A DNA stretch of 9,821 bases, taken from contig JAUVLN010000055.1 of NCBI GenBank assembly GCA_030600725.1, positions 1-9,821 of the forward strand, written 5' to 3'. This DNA is from Thermoplasmatota archaeon. Its GTDB lineage: Archaea; Thermoplasmatota; Penumbrarchaeia; Penumbrarchaeales; Penumbrarchaeaceae. Positions 5,451 to 9,821 of this stretch are shown here, one piece after another (within the stretch, counting starts at the first letter, position 1; every line of letters starts with the position of its first letter). Position numbers and translations under genes: made by a program. The notes beneath the pieces are model-generated. The model ran no database searches. It was not told the origin of the DNA and saw nothing but the letters and a program-made list of their open reading frames with translations.

Positions 5451-6731
5451 ATGCGGTTTTCAATGAGAACGTTTCCTTTGCTTGTTACACTAGTACTGCT
5501 TTCCCTCCCAATGACCATGGCGGTGGATCCCGGCCCTGCCCCGATCAAGGGCACGATACTCGAGGATCCATGGGAACCGGATCACCATAGTGCCGTTATC
5601 CCGGTTCCGTGGTGGGAGAGGACGGCCAACGATCTGGATAGGGATGGTGTGAACGACGTACTTGATGATCTCGCGGACATCTATCCCCCTTCTGATCTGA
5701 GGTTGAACATAATCCTCTCCTTCGACGGTCCCATCGGGGAGTCCCAGTTCACCTGGCTGGGAACCAGGGGATTCGAAGTGGTAAGCCACATAGAACCCAT
5801 CGATGCATTGACGATCAAGCAGGTCCCCACCTATCGGATATACGAGCTCCTTGGACTGGAGGGAACAGTATTCATCGATCCTATCGGAGAGGCGGTTCTC
5901 TTTTCGGATATCGCCACACCAACTGTCAGGGCGAGACAGTCGGATATGTACTCGCCCGAGACAGCCTGGGACCTGGGGTACTTCGGTATGGGCTCTTCCA
6001 TTGCCGTTATCGATACGGGTATAGACGATGAGCATCCCTCGTTGAGCGGAAAGTTCCTTGGGGGCGTGGATATGACCAAGCCGGATAACATGGGGTTCCT
6101 CTATCCTCAGGACGGCACATATAATCCGGACGATATCCAGGGGCACGGATCGACCTGTTCCGGTATCGCTACGGGGACAGGCGCTCCCGATGGCACCTAT
6201 ATGGGTGTAGCACCCGGCGCAAGGTTGGTTGATATCCGGATAGGTACGAAGATCGGCTTTGCTCCCGGCGAGTTCTGGGTCGGGGCCCTCACCGACCCAC
6301 AGATGAAGGATGGGACCCTCAGGGGGGTCCAGTGGGGGATAGAGAACCTGGAGACCAGCTGGTCATCCGGCGGCGCTGAATTTGCGGGTATCGATATCAT
6401 GTCCATTTCGTGGGGTATCGATATCGGCTCGGACTCGGATGGCACGGATCCATATTCAAGATTGCTTGATACCGCTGCCGATCGCGGGGCCATTGTTGTA
6501 AATGCGGCAGGGAACGCTGGTCCCGACAACACTGGATTCAGCGGGCTTTCCGCCTCCTCAAGGGCGATCGTCGTCGCTGCCACCGATGATGACGACACAC
6601 TTGAGCATGAAGATGATCTCATTGCGGAATACTCCTCGAGGGGGCCCAGGACGGATAACAATGATGGCAACCCGTTCGATGAGCTGAAACCTGATATCGC
6701 GGCCCCCGGGACCCATATAAACAACCTGTAG
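5451..6731 (+). CDS. Subtilisin-like serine protease (S8), N-terminal part up to an in-frame TAG
   Basis: This encodes a secreted subtilase up to an internal stop. ATG 5451 starts a typical signal peptide (MRFSMR, hydrophobic TFPLLVTLVLLSLP, then TMA); ATG 5463 is also possible. DLDRDGVND (residues 61-69) is a calcium-type motif like those in the first gene. Residues about 83-154 resemble an I9-like inhibitory propeptide. The catalytic domain follows with Asp188 (AVIDTGID), His232 (GHGSTCSG) and the oxyanion Asn355 (NAAGNAG). After APGTHINNL the frame meets TAG (6729-6731, codon 427), before the catalytic Ser. The rest of the protease continues in the same frame at once. Stopped here, the 426-residue product could not be active. 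The gene is thus a recent pseudogene, is read through, or contains a sequencing error. Confidence 0.85.
   Translation: MRFSMRTFPLLVTLVLLSLPMTMAVDPGPAPIKGTILEDPWEPDHHSAVIPVPWWERTANDLDRDGVNDVLDDLADIYPPSDLRLNIILSFDGPIGESQFTWLGTRGFEVVSHIEPIDALTIKQVPTYRIYELLGLEGTVFIDPIGEAVLFSDIATPTVRARQSDMYSPETAWDLGYFGMGSSIAVIDTGIDDEHPSLSGKFLGGVDMTKPDNMGFLYPQDGTYNPDDIQGHGSTCSGIATGTGAPDGTYMGVAPGARLVDIRIGTKIGFAPGEFWVGALTDPQMKDGTLRGVQWGIENLETSWSSGGAEFAGIDIMSISWGIDIGSDSDGTDPYSRLLDTAADRGAIVVNAAGNAGPDNTGFSGLSASSRAIVVAATDDDDTLEHEDDLIAEYSSRGPRTDNNDGNPFDELKPDIAAPGTHINNL
6729..6731 (+). other. In-frame TAG inside the subtilase gene
   Basis: The codon order is AAC AAC CTG TAG CCC GCG ACT, and both sides read as intact subtilase in one frame. 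CAG, TCG, GAG, AAG and TGG are all one base from TAG. No other stop or frameshift is seen in the 676-codon span. Confidence 0.85.
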
Positions 6732-7478
6732 CCCGCGACTGCGAGGATTGTGGGTGACGCGTCGAACAACGGATACGGGAACAGGGGGTCAGGCACCTCT
6801 TATTCCACTCCTCTTGTCGCCGGGTTGATCGGTCTCATGATCGAGGCGAACCCGGAACTGGAGGGTGAGAGCGACCTGGTCAAGGAGATCCTCAGGTACA
6901 CGGCGGAGCGGAAACAGGAGCCAACCTATCCTGACCTGGACCCGTTCTGGGAGGTGGATTTCGGCTACGGTGTGGTGGACGCATACAATTCGGTCCGGGT
7001 GTCGGAGATGATCTCTACGGACGCCTCCTACGACGTGGACCTTCAGGCCCATATAACCGGTATGGACGGCAGCGACTCGATAATGCAGTATTATTCGTTC
7101 AACGTGTCACTACCCATGGTGATCTCGGGCCTGGGCTGGAGCAGGGGCGAAAATTACGATAGGACCGAATACAGGATCGATGACGGGGATTGGAAACCGG
7201 TCGAAACGCAGGAGAACCGATCCTTCAACCCCTGGAGCATAAGGCTCTCGGGTCTGAACAAGGGCGACCACAGGATCCATGTCAGATCTGTATCCTCCTC
7301 GGGGGACGAGTCGGTACCCAACTGGATAGATATCACGGTCATTTCCGGGGGCGCCGTAGGTGGGGGTATAGGGGGAACAAGCGTGATCCTGCCCCTCTTC
7401 CTACTTGGCCTTATTGCGGCAACCGGGGTTGGTTTCCTCATATGGAGAAGGACCAGAAAGGATCCGTCTACCCCTTAG
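6732..7478 (+). CDS. Subtilisin-like protease, C-terminal part with catalytic Ser and membrane anchor
   Basis: This is the continuation of the protease in the same frame after TAG. It contains the catalytic Ser motif GSGTSYSTPLVAG (Ser450 by full-length numbering, codon 6798-6800) and the end of the catalytic domain (FGYGVVDAYNSV). A beta-rich, Ig-like region follows (about residues 505-625; SGLGWSRGENYDRTEYRIDDGDW, HRIHVRSVSSSGDESVPNW). A Gly-rich linker then leads to a membrane segment (VILPLFLLGLIAATGVGFLI) and a basic tail (WRRTRK). Without readthrough, translation would need internal initiation. GTG at 6750 has only a weak GAGG before it and would yield 242 residues with no signal peptide, so an independent gene is unlikely. 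It ends in TAG and overlaps the convergent PhoU-type gene by 11 bp. Confidence 0.8.
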   Translation, partial: PATARIVGDASNNGYGNRGSGTSYSTPLVAGLIGLMIEANPELEGESDLVKEILRYTAERKQEPTYPDLDPFWEVDFGYGVVDAYNSVRVSEMISTDASYDVDLQAHITGMDGSDSIMQYYSFNVSLPMVISGLGWSRGENYDRTEYRIDDGDWKPVETQENRSFNPWSIRLSGLNKGDHRIHVRSVSSSGDESVPNWIDITVISGGAVGGGIGGTSVILPLFLLGLIAATGVGFLIWRRTRKDPSTP

Positions 7479-8475
7479 GCGGGGAGTGTTTGTTCAATGT
7501 GGCCTTGGCGATATCCCCGGAATAGGATGCAATCCTGTCGATCGAATTAAGTATGAATGCAAGGAGTACCGCCTCGTCAGGGGGCAATTTGAACACGCTC
7601 TTCAGCATTGGGTCGATCCGGTCCTTGAGGTCCCTTGACCCATCGACGACGGAATCCGCCTGTTTCAGGTCCTGGGAAAGCAGGGAGGCAACGGAATCCG
7701 TGAACAGTTTTTTCGCACTGTTCCCCTCATTGAATATCCTGCCAAGCTGCGTCTCGGGTGCAGTGAGGTCCGCCCCCTTCAACCTCTTTGCCACATCGTT
7801 GGCGTGGTCGGCCACCCTCTCTATGGCCCTTGAAGCAAGAAGATAGTTCAGAGCCTCATTGGGAAGCATCGTGGTCCTGTCGGAGGTTCTGGGGGAGGAG
7901 TTGATCATATTGTACTCCTTGTGGATGAGCCAGGAGATCCGGTCCACCTCCACGTCGCGAAGGATGACATCCTCCATCAGGTCCGGGTCATTGCACTTGA
8001 GCCCATCGAGGGAATCCCTGATCATCTGCTCCGCGATATAGGCCATCCTCTTGATGCCCGAACGGATGGAGAAATCAGAGGGATCGATCAGGTCCTGAAG
8101 CCTCAACAGGTCTTTTTTCTCCTCGACTATCTCGAATCCCATGACAAGCCTTGTGAACTCCCTTACCGCTCGGGAAAGGGTGGTGGGGATATCGCCCCTG
8201 GATACCACATCCAGCTGGGTGACGCCGGATACGTAGGCCCCCACAAGCCGTCTCATGAGGGCCTCCTGGCTCTCGGAGCCCTGGATCCTTATCTCGCCGA
8301 TATGCCTGTTCTTGAAGGATATCATCTCGGGGGATATTATGAGGTTTTTCCCCTGGTCCTCGTACATGTTCAGAGAGCTGCCGTTCTTGATGCCGTTTCT
8401 GTTGGCCCACTTCTTGGGTAGGGAAATGATATAGGTCGAACCGCCCGAGATCTGGACCTTTCTGGTCTCCATCAT
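7468..8475 (-). CDS. phoU: AbrB-PhoU family phosphate regulator
   Basis: This 335-residue cytoplasmic protein has the archaeal PhoU layout. Residues 3-50 form an AbrB/SpoVT-type DNA-binding domain (TRKVQISGGSTYIISLPKKWA, then GIKNGSSLNMYED). Residues from about 70 to 330 form PhoU-type helical bundles (SRAVREFTRLVMGFEIVEE, DVILRDVEVDRISWLIHKEY, ASRAIERVADHANDVAKRL, ADSVVDGSRDLKDRIDPM, NSIDRIASYSGDIAKATLN). PhoU proteins moderate phosphate transport and signalling, and the AbrB head suggests direct DNA binding. No pst transporter genes are in the window. GGTGAT abuts the first ATG (8475), so the second ATG (8472) may be the true start. It lies 24 bp after the transglutaminase-like gene in the same direction and frame, so co-transcription is likely; AT-rich TATATATTTA near 8510 could be an internal promoter. 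The stop is TAG. Confidence 0.85.
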   Translation of the reverse strand: MMETRKVQISGGSTYIISLPKKWANRNGIKNGSSLNMYEDQGKNLIISPEMISFKNRHIGEIRIQGSESQEALMRRLVGAYVSGVTQLDVVSRGDIPTTLSRAVREFTRLVMGFEIVEEKKDLLRLQDLIDPSDFSIRSGIKRMAYIAEQMIRDSLDGLKCNDPDLMEDVILRDVEVDRISWLIHKEYNMINSSPRTSDRTTMLPNEALNYLLASRAIERVADHANDVAKRLKGADLTAPETQLGRIFNEGNSAKKLFTDSVASLLSQDLKQADSVVDGSRDLKDRIDPMLKSVFKLPPDEAVLLAFILNSIDRIASYSGDIAKATLNKHSPPKG

Positions 8476-8499
8476 ATCACCGGGCCCAAATATGGAGTT

Positions 8500-9708
8500 C
8501 TAGTCTAAATATATATCGACTATATAGATGCTGTCAGTATTGGGTATATTCCATCCCAGTCCGGAGTGTCCATATAGGTACATCTGGCCGTCCGCAAGTT
8601 CAATTGGTATCGCTCCGACCGGGAACCAGCCGAACAGGAAATTGGACTGTGGCTCCACGACGAGCCACTTGCCCAGATCGTCCTCCCAGACCTGCATGGC
8701 AAGTTTGGATCCCGCCCTCTCCTCTATACGATCCAGGATGGAGTCGTCATGCCCCATGAATACCGAGCAGAAGGCATGTGAGTCGGTGAATATCAGCCTT
8801 GCAGAACCCCCCATGGCCGCAATAAGCCCTCCAAAGAGCATCGAGAAATCTTCACAGTCCCCCCCTCCCCGTGCAATGCACTCCGACGGGGAATACCAGT
8901 GGTCTCCTTCCGTATCGGGGTCCGGGATGTATTCGATCTCGGATTTTATATACTCGAACACGTCCACGATCGATTGAACGGTGTATCCGTTTTCCCATCC
9001 CGGGGAGGCCTCATCAAGGAGTGAGGTAAGGTAATCCATGTCATCATCTATCATCGAATTTACCCTGTCGTACCAGAAGTAGTAGTTCTCCTCGACCTCG
9101 AATTCATTCTCCTTTTTTGAAAGCCGATCCATTTCGATATCGAAACTGCTGAGCTCCCGATGCTCCCTCCGAACCCACGATATGTTCTTCTCGATGAGGA
9201 GGTCCGCATAGACGGTACAACCCCTGTTCGAAAAGGATGGAGAGGGCAATGGAATGGGTATATGGACACTGCAGAGATATGTCTCCGTGAGCGGATGGAC
9301 ATACCTGTTCACCGGTTTGATGATCTCCATTCCCCATTCGGGTTCCAGGATCAGGAATTCAATGAAGATGGACCGGTTCCCCTCGTTGACGAGTGAGAGT
9401 TTGATGAAAGCACCCACTCCTTCGGTAGCATTGACCTGCCTTGTCACCTTGCCGTAGATATTGGGCGCCTGCCCTCCCGTGATGAATAGGGGGGGCTCCT
9501 CCGAGAAGGGCTCCATGTATTTTGATCCCGGTATGATCAGGTCATCGACCGTGAACCCCTCTCGATACATCGATCCATCCATATATCGAAGGAGGAGGAG
9601 GACACCCAGGGTCGAGGCCGCGATCAGTATGAATACCGCGAATAAGGCAACGAATGTGATGACCAACGGCTTGATATAGCCCTTCTTTCTCTTTCTTGGC
9701 ACAACCAC
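8500..9708 (-). CDS. Membrane-anchored transglutaminase-like protein
   Basis: This 402-residue protein starts at GTG (9708). A basic N-terminus (PRKRKKG) precedes one membrane segment (about residues 14-41), so the rest should face outside. Residues 60-200 are beta-rich with no clear family. Residues about 245-355 are a transglutaminase/cysteine-protease-like domain: GGGDCEDFSMLFGGLIAAMG (Cys285), then TDSHAFCSVF (His311) and WLVVEP, with Glu352 where many relatives have Asp. Known members crosslink or cleave proteins or act as peptidases or N-glycanases. The substrate cannot be told here, and cell-surface or secreted protein processing is inferred. It is first in a two-gene leftward unit with the PhoU-type gene. 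No ribosome binding site is visible, so a short or absent leader is likely. The stop is TAG. Confidence 0.8.
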   Translation of the reverse strand: MVVPRKRKKGYIKPLVITFVALFAVFILIAASTLGVLLLLRYMDGSMYREGFTVDDLIIPGSKYMEPFSEEPPLFITGGQAPNIYGKVTRQVNATEGVGAFIKLSLVNEGNRSIFIEFLILEPEWGMEIIKPVNRYVHPLTETYLCSVHIPIPLPSPSFSNRGCTVYADLLIEKNISWVRREHRELSSFDIEMDRLSKKENEFEVEENYYFWYDRVNSMIDDDMDYLTSLLDEASPGWENGYTVQSIVDVFEYIKSEIEYIPDPDTEGDHWYSPSECIARGGGDCEDFSMLFGGLIAAMGGSARLIFTDSHAFCSVFMGHDDSILDRIEERAGSKLAMQVWEDDLGKWLVVEPQSNFLFGWFPVGAIPIELADGQMYLYGHSGLGWNIPNTDSIYIVDIYLD

Positions 9709-9821
9709 TTGATTGTATTGGTTCTTAATTCTACTTTGTGGAGTATGTATTTAGATATCCAGGCGATTACACCCTTCCATGGGGACGTCGGGATACAGGA
9801 AAGAGGGGAGGGTCGATGAGG
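9709..9821. promoter_or_regulatory. Upstream region of the leftward pair; possible next gene start at 9816
   Basis: An AT-rich element (minus strand ATCTAAATAC, about 9747-9756) could be the box A of the transglutaminase-like gene. On the plus strand TATTTAGATAT overlaps it. GAGGGGAGGG (9803-9812) precedes an ATG at 9816 that is cut by the window edge, suggesting a divergent gene, but only two codons are visible. Confidence 0.3.

Noticed and set aside
6197..6796. Minus-strand 199-codon frame opposite the subtilase
   Set aside because: It is a shadow of the protease gene, with no initiation signals.

Overview
The window reads as archaeal chromosome, most likely from a Thermoplasmatota/euryarchaeal lineage. 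The evidence is direct: box A (TTTATA-type) promoters, an archaeal-type tRNA-Glu without encoded CCA, an AbrB-PhoU phosphate regulator of the archaeal form, a winged-helix/TPR regulator, and several surface proteins with one membrane anchor and a short basic tail. The lineage is inferred from gene style, not from a marker gene. No integrase, transposase, CRISPR array or defence cassette is visible.

Layout. 1-1698: the 3' part of a gene for an Asp-rich, calcium-binding-type repeat protein, cut by the left edge. 1748-1871: promoter and tRNA-Glu(CUC). 1858-2043: the 3' end of that tRNA plus its downstream flank is present twice, 143 bp apart. 2186-2497: a small unknown protein. 2498-2846: a regulatory intergenic stretch with opposed box A elements, a dyad, overlapping hairpins and a possible 34-residue leftward ORF. 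2847-4208: winged-helix/TPR regulator. 4416-4982: a small protein that resembles the legumain/caspase (C13-like) fold but seems to lack the catalytic Cys. 4983-5450: a non-coding stretch with a promoter and two GC-rich hairpins. 5451-7478: a secreted, membrane-anchored subtilisin-like protease interrupted by one in-frame TAG. 7468-8475 (minus): AbrB-PhoU regulator, overlapping the protease end by 11 bp. 8500-9708 (minus): membrane-anchored transglutaminase-like protein, probably co-transcribed with the PhoU gene. 9709-9821: the promoter side of that pair and possibly the start of the next rightward gene.

How the genes fit together. No single pathway is evident. A cell-surface theme recurs: repeat adhesin-like protein, subtilase and transglutaminase-like protein, each with a membrane anchor and an outside domain. 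The DxDxDG calcium-type motif that fills the first protein also occurs once near the N-terminus of the subtilase. The strongest observations are the TAG inside the subtilase, the apparent pseudo-peptidase, the duplicated tRNA end and the exact-length repeat families in the first protein. Three other TAG codons sit at natural gene ends, which argues against wholesale reassignment of TAG here.
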